Source: Amycolatopsis sp. NBC_00345 (GTDB lineage: Bacteria; Actinomycetota; Actinomycetes; Mycobacteriales; Pseudonocardiaceae). From it: a DNA stretch of 64,000 nucleotides. The translations under genes were made by a program, and so were the position numbers. Below the pieces are notes generated by a model. The model was not told where the DNA came from, did no database searches, and saw only the letters and a program-made list of their open reading frames with translations. This document shows positions 34,981 through 42,648 of this stretch, piece by piece (position 1 is the first letter of the stretch; each line of letters starts with the position of its first letter). The stretch spans positions 10,168,001 to 10,232,000 of the forward strand of contig NZ_CP107995.1 of NCBI RefSeq assembly GCF_036116635.1. The letters run 5' to 3'.

Positions 34981-35760
34981 TCAGCTCCCCTTGGGCGGTA
35001 CGAGTTGCAGGTAGACCGTGGTCAGCACCAGGTTCAGCACGAACAGCAGCAGGAACGTGATCACCACGGACTGGTTCACCGCGTCGCCGACGCCCTTCGG
35101 GCCGCCGCGCGGGTTGAGGCCGCGATAGGAGGCGACGACCGCCGCGACGAAGCCGAAGATCAGCGCCTTGATCTCGCTGATCCACAGGTCCGGCAGCTGG
35201 GCCAGCGCGGAGAAGCTCGCCAGGTACGCGCCCGGGGTGCCGCCCTGCATGATGACGTTGAAGAAGTAGCCGCCCAGCACGCCGACCACGCTGACCATGC
35301 CGTTGAGGAACACCGACACGCCCATCGCGGCGAGCACGCGCGGCACGATCAGGCGCTGGATCGGCGAGACGCCGAGCACCTCCATCGCGTCGATCTCCTC
35401 GCGGATGGTGCGCGAGCCCAGGTCGGCGCACATCGCGCTGCCGCCGGCGCCCGCGATCAGCAGCGCGGTGACGATGGGGCTGGCCTGCTGGATGATCGCG
35501 AGCACGCTGGCCGCGCCGGTGAACGACTGCGCGCCGATCTGCGTGGTCAGCGAGCCGATGTGGAGCGCGATCACGGCGCCGAACGGGATCGAGACCAGTG
35601 CCGTCGGCAGGATCGAGACGCTGGCGATGAACCAGAACTGCTGCACCAGCTCCCGGAACTGGAACGGGCGGCGGAAGGTCAGCCGGACCACGTCGAGGGC
35701 CAGCGCGTAGAGCCGTCCGGTCTGCCGGACCGCGGCGGCACCCGGGAACTGTGTCGCCAT
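34981..35760 (-). CDS. yrbEA: YrbE/MlaE-family permease, first (YrbEA)
   Basis: The 259-residue MlaE-family permease has four to five membrane segments, for example VSILPTALVSIPFGAVIALH and VFLNGMVSVVGVLGGYFF. The coupling motif DLGSRTIREEIDAMEVLGV is well conserved. It is the first gene of the mce operon, which runs through at least ten tightly packed genes to 25083. The ATG is at complement 35758-35760 with GGAGG (complement 35766-35770) five bases upstream. Confidence 0.95.
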   Translation of the reverse strand: MATQFPGAAAVRQTGRLYALALDVVRLTFRRPFQFRELVQQFWFIASVSILPTALVSIPFGAVIALHIGSLTTQIGAQSFTGAASVLAIIQQASPIVTALLIAGAGGSAMCADLGSRTIREEIDAMEVLGVSPIQRLIVPRVLAAMGVSVFLNGMVSVVGVLGGYFFNVIMQGGTPGAYLASFSALAQLPDLWISEIKALIFGFVAAVVASYRGLNPRGGPKGVGDAVNQSVVITFLLLFVLNLVLTTVYLQLVPPKGS

Positions 35761-35863
35761 CCGAGCCTCCCAGCATTCTCCGGGCGCGGTGAATCAACCC
35801 GCGAGAGGCCTTTCCGACTGGTCCGAATGGCGGACTCGCGTGCCGGGCAAATGCTTTCCGGGT

Positions 35864-35959
35864 GTTACCGTGCGGTTTCGTTACTGGTCGGTACGCTAAC
35901 CACGGCCCCGCTCGGAGACAAGAACTTGTCGCTGGTTACGGGGTCACGGCCTGGTAACC
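35864..35959 (-). promoter_or_regulatory. mce-operon regulatory region with repeated GTTAC half-sites
   Basis: The 301-bp gap upstream of the mce operon contains GTTAC at 35864-35868 and 35880-35884, CTAAC at 35896-35900 and the inverted pair GGTTAC at 35934-35939 and GTAACC at 35954-35959. A near-palindrome, GACAAGAACTTGTC, lies at 35917-35930. These are candidate operators of a local regulator. No mce regulator gene (mce1R/mce3R type) is next to the operon in this window. Confidence 0.45.
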
Positions 35960-36021
35960 GCGAAATTCTTGTGCATTTATGACAAAGGTGGCTGATCTTG
36001 TTGTCAGAGGTGGAAAAGAAA

Positions 36022-36048
36022 AATCCCGGTCCTGGGTGGACCGGGATT
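36022..36048 (-). terminator. terminator after the luciferase-like gene
   Basis: AATCCCGGTCC (36022-36032) pairs with GGACCGGGATT (36038-36048) around 5 bases, flanked by A-rich sequence on the left and TCTTTT on the right. On the minus strand the stem is followed by a U-rich stretch. It ends the transcript upstream of the mce promoter region. Confidence 0.8.
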
Positions 36049-36061
36049 CTTTTACCACGGG

Positions 36062-37057
36062 TCAATTCTTGAGGTCGGCCAGGATCTCGTAGGAACGGAC
36101 GCGGTCAGCGTGGCCGTGGATCATGGTCGTGACCATCAGCTCGTCCGCACCGGTGTCGGCGAGCAACTGCTCGAGTCCCTTGCGGACGGTCTCGGGCGAG
36201 CCGGTGATGCCGGAGCCGAAGCGCTCGGCGAGGAACGCGCGGTCCATCTCCGTGTACGGGTACTCGGCGGCTTCCTCGGGCGTCGGCAGCGCGATGGGAC
36301 GGCCGCGGCGCAGGCTGAGGAAGGTCATCCCGCTCGGCCCGGCGAGGAACTGCGCGCGCTCGTCGGTCTCGGCCGCGACCACGGAGACGCCGAGCATCAC
36401 GTACGGCTCGGCGAGCACGTCGGACGGCCGGAAGTTCTCACGGTAGAGCTGCACCGCGGGCAGCGTGTTCTCGGCGGCGAAGTGGTGCGCGAAGGAGAAC
36501 GGCAGGCCGAGGCGCCCGGCCAGCTGCGCGCTGAAGCCGGACGAGCCGAGCAGCCACATCGACGGCTTGTTGCCCTCGGCGGTCACGGCGTTGACGCCGC
36601 GAGCCGCGTCGTGCTCGAAGTAGTCGCTCAGCTCCAGCAGTTGCTCGGGGAAGTTCTCGGCGGACAGGCCGCCGGGCCCGCGCAGGGCGAGCGCCGTGCG
36701 CTGGTCGGTGCCCGGCGCGCGGCCGATGCCCAGGTCGATCCGGCCGGGGTGGAACGCCTCCAGCGTGCCGAACTGCTCGGCCACCACGAGCGGCGCGTGG
36801 TTCGGCAGCATGATGCCGCCGGAGCCGACGCGGATGGTCTCGGTGGCGTCGGCCACGTGCCCGATCATGACCACGGTGGCCGAGCTGGCGATGCCCGGCA
36901 TGTTGTGGTGCTCGGCGAGCCAGTAGCGGTGGAAGCCCAGCCGCTCGGCGTGGCGGGCGAGGTCGAGGGTGTTACGCAGCGCTTCGCCGACCCCCCTCCC
37001 TTCCGAGACGGGGGAGAGGTCGAGCACGGACAGCGGCACGTCAGGCAGAGAACTCAC
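36062..37057 (-). CDS. luciferase-like (LLM-class) flavin-dependent monooxygenase
   Basis: The 331-residue protein is taken from GTG at complement 37055-37057; this start lacks a clear ribosome-binding site and a few residues either way remain possible. It shows the bacterial-luciferase-like fold: LSVLDLSPVSEGRGVGEALR, GFHRYWLAEHHNMPGIA, IDLGIGRAPGTDQ and GTPAT-like C-terminal region YPYTEMDRAFLAERF. This group (including MsnO8-type proteins) uses reduced FMN or F420 to oxidise unidentified substrates. A terminator follows. A dual hairpin lies between this gene and the HelD-type gene upstream. Confidence 0.88.
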   Translation of the reverse strand: MSSLPDVPLSVLDLSPVSEGRGVGEALRNTLDLARHAERLGFHRYWLAEHHNMPGIASSATVVMIGHVADATETIRVGSGGIMLPNHAPLVVAEQFGTLEAFHPGRIDLGIGRAPGTDQRTALALRGPGGLSAENFPEQLLELSDYFEHDAARGVNAVTAEGNKPSMWLLGSSGFSAQLAGRLGLPFSFAHHFAAENTLPAVQLYRENFRPSDVLAEPYVMLGVSVVAAETDERAQFLAGPSGMTFLSLRRGRPIALPTPEEAAEYPYTEMDRAFLAERFGSGITGSPETVRKGLEQLLADTGADELMVTTMIHGHADRVRSYEILADLKN

Positions 37058-37144
37058 GTCTGGCGTAACGCGCGAGGGGGCTGTTCCCTTCCCGAGGCAA
37101 CCTCCGTTTTTCGCCGGGCGGCTGCGGCGCGCGTCACCTCTCTT

Positions 37145-37229
37145 GCGCCCCAATGTGGCGTTCGGTGCGTTGGACGCACCGAACGCCACATTGGGTGCGC
37201 TGGACGCAACCAACGCCACATTGGGGCGC
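37145..37229. terminator. overlapping alternative hairpins between helD-type and luciferase-like genes
   Basis: Two perfect structures share bases. A 20-bp stem joins 37151-37170 with 37174-37193 (loop TGG). An 18-bp stem joins 37145-37162 with 37212-37229. The second right arm is a near copy of the first, so only one of the two can form. The unit CAATGTGGCGTTCGGTGCG occurs in the first arm. The region ends the helD-type transcript and lies 88 bp before the luciferase-like start. Confidence 0.7.
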
Positions 37230-37265
37230 TTCGCACGTGACGGGAGGGGGACGGGCGGTAGGCGA

Positions 37266-39389
37266 TCAGGCCGACGGCAGCCAGTCCGGGTCCGAGGCCA
37301 GCACGATGAGCTGCTGGGTGGCCCGGGTGAGGGCCACGTACAGCACCCGGCGGCCGGTGGTGGACTCCGTGACCAGCTCCATCGGCTCGACCAGGACCAC
37401 GGCGTCGTACTCCAGGCCCTTGGAGTCCAGGCTGCCGACGACCTTCAGGCGTTCGTCCGCGGTGGCGGCGAACCAGGACGTGACCTCCGGGACGCGGTCC
37501 ATCGCCGTGATCACGCCCACGGTGCCCTCGACGGAGCCGAGCAGCTCCTTCACCGCGCCCTGCGTCGCGGCCTCCATGCCGGTGCGCTCGACCGGGCGGA
37601 CCTCCGGCGTGATGCCCGTGGTCCGCACCGCGCGCGGCAGCTCGTCGGCCTCCGCGTGGCCGATGACGACCTTCGCGGCCAGGTCGAAGATCTCCGCGGA
37701 GTTCCGGTAATTGGTGCGCAGCGTGTAGCGGCGCCGGGCCGTCTTGGGGCCGAACGCCTGGTCGCGCGCGGCCGCGGCCTCGCCCGGGTCCGGCCACGAA
37801 CTCTGCACCGGGTCGCCCACCACGGTCCAGCTCGCGTACTTGCCGCGGCGGCCGACCATGCGCCACTGCATCGGCGACAGGTCCTGGGACTCGTCGACGA
37901 CCACGTGCGAGTACTCGTCGTAGTGCTCCGGACGGTGTGTCGCGCCGCTCCCGCCGCGGCGTTCGGGCTCCGCTTCGAGCACGGTCTGGCGTCGGCGGCG
38001 CTTCGGCTCCGGGCCGATCAGCACGCGCAGCTCGTCGAGCAGCGCGACGTCGGCCACCGACCAGCCGTGCGAGCGGTCCGCGAAATCCGCCGCCAGCATG
38101 GTGATCTCGCCGCGGTTCAGCACGCCCTTGGCCGCCGCCGCGAGCCGCTTCTCGTCGCCCAGCCACTTCAGGATCTGCGCCGGGTACAGCACCGGCCACC
38201 AGACGACCAGGAAGCGGTGGAACTCGATGCGCTCGCCGAGGTCCGTGATCAGCTCGGCGCGATCGAACGGCCGGCCGTCTTCCTTCGCGTACCCCTCGGC
38301 CTTCGTGGCCAGCGCGTCCAGCAGCAGCTCCGCGACGCGTACGCGCGAGCGGTTCGGCGGCGCGCCCTGCGTGTGGGCCTTCTTCCGCACCTTCTCCAGC
38401 TCGCGGTCCGTCAGCTTCAGCACTTCGCCGCGGTAGACGATCCGCAGCTCGGCCGGCGCCTCCGGCGGGGCGTCGCGCAACGCGCGCAGCAGCACCCGCC
38501 GCATCCGCAGCGAGCCCTTCACCGCGGCCAGCGGCGAGCTGTCCTGGCGGGTCGCCTCGAGCCCGTCGAGCACCTCGCCGAGCGCGCGCAGCTCCACGTT
38601 CGTCTCGCCCATCGACGGCAATACGCGCGAGATGTAGGAGGTGAACACCCCGGACGGCCCGATCACGAGCACGCCGGCGCCGCCCAGCTGACGGCGGTGG
38701 CGGTAGAGCAGGTACGCCGCGCGGTGCAGCGCCACGGCCGTCTTGCCGGTGCCCGGCCCGCCGGTGATCTCGGTGACCCCGCGCCAGGGTGCGCGGATCA
38801 CCTCGTCCTGCTCCTTCTGGATGGTGGCGACGATGTCGCGCATCTTCTCGCCGCGCGAGCGGCCCAGCGCGGCCATCAGCGCGCCCTCGCCGACGATCTG
38901 CATGTCCTCGGGCACGGCGTCGGCGATCAGCACGTCGTCGTCCACGTCCAGCACGTTCGGCCCGGAGCAGCGGATCACGCGGCGGCGCACCACGTCCATC
39001 GGCTCCTCGGCGGTCGCCTGGTAGAACGCCGCGGCCGCGGGGGCGCGCCAGTCGGTGACGAGGTTGTCGAACTCGGCGTCGCGGATGCCGAGGCGGCCGA
39101 CGTAGATCAGCTCGCCGTCGCGGTGGTCGAGCCGGCCGAAGACCAGGCCCTCGTACTCCGCGTCGAGCGTCTGCAGCGTCTGGTTCGCGTGGTGGACCAT
39201 CATGTCGCGCTCGAAGAGCATCGACGCCTGTTCGAAGATCGCCTCGCGCTGGGCGCCCTGCCCGATTTCGTAGCCCTTGGTGCGCATCGCCTCGGCTTGG
39301 GCTTTCAGCGCCGCGAGCTGGGTGTACACCCGGTCCACGTGCGCCTGCTCCACGGCGATCTCAGCCCGCCTGACCCCGGGTTCGGACAC
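37266..39389 (-). CDS. helD: HelD/HelR-type RNA polymerase recycling ATPase
   Basis: The 707-residue SF1 protein starts at GTG (complement 39387-39389) with AAGGAG eight bases upstream. An N-terminal coiled-coil arm (AHVDRVYTQLAALKAQ) precedes GGPGTGKTAVALHRAAYLL (Walker A), VVVDESQDLSPMQW (Walker B) and the late VLYVALTRATQQLIVLA. This is the actinobacterial class II HelD architecture, which removes stalled RNA polymerase from DNA and, in some species, protects it from rifampicin (HelR). No palindromic rifamycin-associated element was found upstream. The protein has no 3'-5' helicase partner nearby. Confidence 0.9.
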   Translation of the reverse strand: MSEPGVRRAEIAVEQAHVDRVYTQLAALKAQAEAMRTKGYEIGQGAQREAIFEQASMLFERDMMVHHANQTLQTLDAEYEGLVFGRLDHRDGELIYVGRLGIRDAEFDNLVTDWRAPAAAAFYQATAEEPMDVVRRRVIRCSGPNVLDVDDDVLIADAVPEDMQIVGEGALMAALGRSRGEKMRDIVATIQKEQDEVIRAPWRGVTEITGGPGTGKTAVALHRAAYLLYRHRRQLGGAGVLVIGPSGVFTSYISRVLPSMGETNVELRALGEVLDGLEATRQDSSPLAAVKGSLRMRRVLLRALRDAPPEAPAELRIVYRGEVLKLTDRELEKVRKKAHTQGAPPNRSRVRVAELLLDALATKAEGYAKEDGRPFDRAELITDLGERIEFHRFLVVWWPVLYPAQILKWLGDEKRLAAAAKGVLNRGEITMLAADFADRSHGWSVADVALLDELRVLIGPEPKRRRRQTVLEAEPERRGGSGATHRPEHYDEYSHVVVDESQDLSPMQWRMVGRRGKYASWTVVGDPVQSSWPDPGEAAAARDQAFGPKTARRRYTLRTNYRNSAEIFDLAAKVVIGHAEADELPRAVRTTGITPEVRPVERTGMEAATQGAVKELLGSVEGTVGVITAMDRVPEVTSWFAATADERLKVVGSLDSKGLEYDAVVLVEPMELVTESTTGRRVLYVALTRATQQLIVLASDPDWLPSA

Positions 39390-39512
39390 GCATCGCTCCT
39401 TGAAGACTCTCGATCGCCCCATCAGGGCGAAGAACGACTCTACGCGTTGCGCGCGCGTGGTTCAGCATGTCCTGCCCAACACCGCGGCCCAGGCCTCGGC
39501 GAAGATGGGGGA

Positions 39513-40079
39513 GTGACGAGGATCGTGGCCGGGAAGGCGGGCGGACGGCGGCTGAAGGTGCCGCCCAAGGGCACCCGCCCGACGTCCGAGCGGGTGCGGG
39601 AAGCCCTGTTCAACGCCCTCGACGTGGCCGGCGAGCTGGACGGCGCGCGGGTCCTCGACCTCTACGCCGGCTCCGGCGCGCTCGGCCTCGAAGCCCTCTC
39701 CCGCGGCGCCGCCGACGCGTGGTTCGTGGAAGCCGACCGCCGGGCCGCCGACGTGCTCCGCGGGAACGTCGCCGACGTGGGCCTCGGCGGCACCGTGCGC
39801 GCCGCGCCGGTCGAGGCCGTGGTGGCCGCTCCGGCGCCTGCGCGGTTCGACCTGGTGCTGGCCGACCCGCCGTACGCCGTGGACGCCGCCGCGCTCGGCC
39901 GGGTGCTGGCCGCGCTCGGCGACGGCGGCTGGCTCGGCGACGGCGCGCTGGTGGTGGTCGAGCGGGCCGCTCGTGACGGCGCGCCCGACTGGCCCGCCGG
40001 TTTCACGCCGACGCGCGACAAGCGCTACGGCGACACCGCGCTGTACTGGGCGGAGTTCGGCGCGCGATCAGGGGTGTGA
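39513..40079 (+). CDS. rsmD: 16S rRNA (guanine966-N2)-methyltransferase RsmD
   Basis: The 188-residue protein starts at GTG 39513 behind GGGGGA. Motifs are the N-terminal TRIVAGKAGGRRLKVPP, RPTSERVREALFNAL, VLDLYAGSGALGLEALSRGA (AdoMet loop) and DLVLADPPYAVD (catalytic DPPY). It methylates G966 of 16S rRNA. The in-frame open stretch further upstream is antisense to the HelD-type gene and is not coding. coaD follows 68 bp downstream, the usual rsmD-coaD order. Confidence 0.95.
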   Translation: MTRIVAGKAGGRRLKVPPKGTRPTSERVREALFNALDVAGELDGARVLDLYAGSGALGLEALSRGAADAWFVEADRRAADVLRGNVADVGLGGTVRAAPVEAVVAAPAPARFDLVLADPPYAVDAAALGRVLAALGDGGWLGDGALVVVERAARDGAPDWPAGFTPTRDKRYGDTALYWAEFGARSGV

Positions 40080-40147
40080 CGCAGTAGTCATGTGCCGCGC
40101 AGTCACGTGCTGCGCGCGCGGCCGCTGGGCTTGGTAGCGTCCGCCGC

Positions 40148-40630
40148 ATGCGGCGTGCGGTCTGTCCCGGCTCCTACGATCCGGCCACCAACGGACACCT
40201 CGACATCATCGAGCGGGCCTCCCTCCTCTTCGACGAGGTCGTCGTCGCGGTGGGGGTGAACAAGAGCAAGAAGGGCCTGTTCGAGGTCGAGGAGCGCATG
40301 GAGATGCTGCGCCTGATCACCGCGAAGCTGCCCAACGTGCGCATCGACTCGTGGCAGGGCCTGCTCGTGGACTACTGCCGCGAGAACGACATCGCGGCCG
40401 TCGCCAAGGGCCTGCGCTCGGTCAGCGACTTCGACTACGAGCTGCAGATGGCGCAGATGAACCGCGAGCTCACCGGGCTCGAGACGCTGCTGATGGCCAA
40501 CAACCCGGCGTACGGCTTCGTCTCCAGCTCGCTGGTGAAGGAGGTCGCGGCGCTCGGCGGCGACATCGAGAGCCTCGTCCCGCCCGTGGTGTTCGAGCGG
40601 CTCAACCAGGTCTTCCCGAAACAGGCCTGA
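40148..40630 (+). CDS. coaD: phosphopantetheine adenylyltransferase
   Basis: CoaD transfers AMP from ATP to 4'-phosphopantetheine in CoA synthesis. The 160-residue protein has the nucleotidyltransferase motif CPGSYDPATNGHLDII near the N-terminus and NPAYGFVSSSLVKEVAALGG (ISSTxxR-like) near the end. The ATG 40148 has no ribosome-binding site but TAGCGT at 40135-40140 ends seven bases upstream, so the transcript is probably leaderless. A 26-bp palindrome follows the gene. Confidence 0.96.
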   Translation: MRRAVCPGSYDPATNGHLDIIERASLLFDEVVVAVGVNKSKKGLFEVEERMEMLRLITAKLPNVRIDSWQGLLVDYCRENDIAAVAKGLRSVSDFDYELQMAQMNRELTGLETLLMANNPAYGFVSSSLVKEVAALGGDIESLVPPVVFERLNQVFPKQA

Positions 40631-40682
40631 GCCCCGGGGGTTCGCGCGGAACGCCGAGCTCGACGCCGGGTTTGTGCGGAAC

Positions 40683-40735
40683 GCCGTTAAGGCCCCCTTC
40701 GCCGCGTCCGACGCGGCGAAGGGGGCCTTAACGGC
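40683..40735. terminator. 26-bp perfect palindrome after coaD
   Basis: Arms 40683-40708 and 40710-40735 are exact reverse complements separated by a single base. The stem begins GCCGTTAAGGCCCCCTTCG. In RNA the innermost pairs would open to form a loop, leaving a very stable stem. It shares the AAGGCCnCCTT core with the hairpin after sepIVA. Confidence 0.8.
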
Positions 40736-40866
40736 ATCCTCGGCGGCAACTTGAGCGGGCGCATTCGCCCGATCGGGCGGCGACCATCGTCGGGACTTCG
40801 GCCGTTCCCCGCGACTGTTCACTTGGCGGTATCCTGTCGACCATTCGATCGGGTTACGGTCCGAAA

Positions 40867-41598
40867 ATGACCAACCATCGTTCCCGCTTAGCTGGTGTCC
40901 TTTTCGCACTGCTGGTCGGTTTCCTGGGGTTCGCGACGGCCGCGCAGGCCGCTCCCGCAGCTCCGGCCGGCCCGGCTGCGTCCGCCTCGCCCGCTTCGGT
41001 CCTGCAGAACTCCTGCGGCGACCTCTCGGGCTTCTCGCACAAGGCGCTGTCCTCGCTGCCCGCCGAGGCGACGACCACGTACAACCTGATCCAGAAGGGC
41101 GGCCCGTACCCGTACCCGAAGAACGACGGCGTCGTCTTCGACAACCGTGAGGGCATCCTCCCGTCCTGCGCGACGTCGTACTACCACGAGTACACGGTGC
41201 CGACGCCCGGCGCGAGCAACCGCGGCACCCGCCGGATCATCACCGGCCAGGGCGGCGAGTACTTCTACACCGGTGACCACTACGCGACGTTCAGCGTGAT
41301 CGACGTCGACGGCGGCGGGGGCGGCACCACCGCCTGCGGTGACCTCTCGAAGCTGGCCAAGGTCGGCTACTCCACCCTGTCGGCGGCCGCGAAGAAGGTC
41401 GTGGACACCGTCAAGGGCGGCGCGTCCACCGGCACCACCTACGAGAACCGCGAGGGCGTCCTCCCGGCCTGCGACTCGGGCTACTACCAGCTGTTCCCGG
41501 TGGGCACGGACGACCGCGTGATCACCGGCAAGGCCGGCGAGCTGGTCTACACCCCCGACCACTACAGCACCTTCAAGGCCATCGACCTCAACTCCTGA
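40867..41598 (+). CDS. secreted protein with two RNase Sa-type (N1/guanyl-specific) domains, second one degenerate
   Basis: The 243-residue protein has a signal peptide (LAGVLFALLVGFLGFATAAQA). Domain 1 (residues about 49-147) matches RNase Sa: NLIQKGGPYPYPKNDGVVF, YYHEYTV, RGTRRIITG and GDHYATF. The catalytic set is Glu108, Arg119, Arg123 and His138. Domain 2 (about 156-243) keeps the fold (YENREGVLP, DHYSTF, His232, Arg217) but has Leu209 in place of the catalytic Glu and lacks the first Arg. Each domain has two Cys. Guanyl-specific RNases of this type are extracellular. No barstar-like inhibitor gene is nearby. Confidence 0.9.
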   Translation: MTNHRSRLAGVLFALLVGFLGFATAAQAAPAAPAGPAASASPASVLQNSCGDLSGFSHKALSSLPAEATTTYNLIQKGGPYPYPKNDGVVFDNREGILPSCATSYYHEYTVPTPGASNRGTRRIITGQGGEYFYTGDHYATFSVIDVDGGGGGTTACGDLSKLAKVGYSTLSAAAKKVVDTVKGGASTGTTYENREGVLPACDSGYYQLFPVGTDDRVITGKAGELVYTPDHYSTFKAIDLNS

Positions 41599-41610
41599 GG
41601 CGGCGTGCCC

Positions 41611-41643
41611 AGTGCCGCCCCGCCCGCTGGGTGGGGCGGCACT
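41611..41643 (+). terminator. terminator after the RNase gene
   Basis: AGTGCCGCCCC (41611-41621) pairs with GGGGCGGCACT (41633-41643), extended by an inner CCC/GGG. CTCGTTTC follows. Confidence 0.8.
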
Positions 41644-41751
41644 CTCGTTTCAAAAGGGACACGCCCAGCTCGGCGCGCGTTCACCGGTTCAGGGGCCACA
41701 GCGGGCAGACTGGACCGCAGCGAACGGGGAATTCTGCTTGAGGGAGTGGCC

Positions 41752-42480
41752 GTGTACCGGGTTTTCGAGGCACTCGACGAGCTCGTCACGATCGTCGAAG
41801 AGGCACGTGGAGTGCCCATGACGTCCAGCTGCGTGGTGCCCCGTGGCGATGTCCTCGAGCTGCTCGACGACGTCCGCGACGCCCTGCCGGGCGAGGTCGA
41901 CGACGCCCAGGACGTGCTCGACAAGCGCGACGACGTGCTGCACGCGGCCCGCAAGGAGGCCGGTGAGACCGTCTCCGGGGCCAACGAGGAAGCCGAGCGG
42001 ACGCTGTCCGACGCGACCTCGGAGGCCGAGCGCATCCTGGCCGACGCCCGCGACCGCGCCGAGCAGATGATGGCCGACGCGCACAACGAGGCCGAGCGCA
42101 TGGTCGCCGGCGGGCAGGCGGAGTACCAGAACCTCACCGACCGCTCGCGCGCCGAGTCCGAGCGGATGATCCAGGCCGGCCGCGACGCCTACGACCGCGC
42201 CATCGAAGACGGCCGCGCCGAGCAGGTCCGGCTCGTCTCCCAGACCGAGGTGGTCCAGGCCGCGCACGCCGAGTCCGCCCGCATCGTGGATGAGGCGCAC
42301 GCCGAGGCCGACCGCCAGCGCGGCGAGTGCGACGTCTACGTGGACGGCAAGCTGGCGGAGTTCTCCGAGCTGCTGGCGACCACCCTGCGGACCGTCGACT
42401 CGGGCCGCAACCACCTGCGCTCCCCGGCGAACCTCGGCGGCAACGGCGGCCGCCCGACGCTGTACGACTACCAGGTCTGA
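41752..42480 (+). CDS. sepIVA: SepIVA/DivIVA-like coiled-coil cell-division protein
   Basis: The 242-residue protein starts at GTG 41752, with GAGGGAG at the right distance; GTG 41746 is too close. The N-terminus (MYRVFEALDELVTIVEEARG, PRGDVLELLDDVRDALPGE) is typical of mycobacterial SepIVA (Rv2927c). A long coiled coil follows (ARKEAGETVSGANEEAER, EAERILADARDRAEQ). SepIVA is an essential septum-associated protein in mycobacteria, so a role in polar growth or division is likely. It lies upstream of DUF177-rpmF-rnc-mutM as in M. tuberculosis. Confidence 0.9.
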   Translation: MYRVFEALDELVTIVEEARGVPMTSSCVVPRGDVLELLDDVRDALPGEVDDAQDVLDKRDDVLHAARKEAGETVSGANEEAERTLSDATSEAERILADARDRAEQMMADAHNEAERMVAGGQAEYQNLTDRSRAESERMIQAGRDAYDRAIEDGRAEQVRLVSQTEVVQAAHAESARIVDEAHAEADRQRGECDVYVDGKLAEFSELLATTLRTVDSGRNHLRSPANLGGNGGRPTLYDYQV

Positions 42481-42503
42481 CCCACAGCACCGCTAGGCCA
42501 TGT

Positions 42504-42556
42504 GCCCTGAAGGCCACCTTGAGGGACGCATATGCCCTCAAGGTGGCCTTCAGGGC
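42504..42556. terminator. 22-bp perfect hairpin after sepIVA
   Basis: Arms 42504-42525 and 42535-42556 are exact complements with a 9-base loop containing GCATATG. The stem carries the AAGGCCACCTT core. It lies 24 bp after sepIVA and 93 bp before the DUF177 gene. Confidence 0.8.
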
Positions 42557-42648
42557 GTGTGGCAGGGAGAGTGGGCCCAAGCCACGGCGAGGGGCCTGGG
42601 TGCGGCCAGCTCTAAAGGGCTGGCGGGCCTTGCGTACCCTGGTCACTG

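Noticed and set aside
36969..39512. Long upstream extension of the rsmD frame
   Set aside because: It is antisense to the luciferase-like and HelD-type genes. The RsmD family start lies at 39513 with a proper ribosome-binding site.
39390..39512. Search for a rifamycin-associated palindromic element upstream of the HelD-type gene
   Set aside because: Only a weak GCCC/GGGC pair was seen. The known element (inverted GGGGCTTGC arms) is absent.
16642..39512. The accessory block as a prophage or integrative element
   Set aside because: No integrase, transposase, tRNA target or flanking repeats were recognised.
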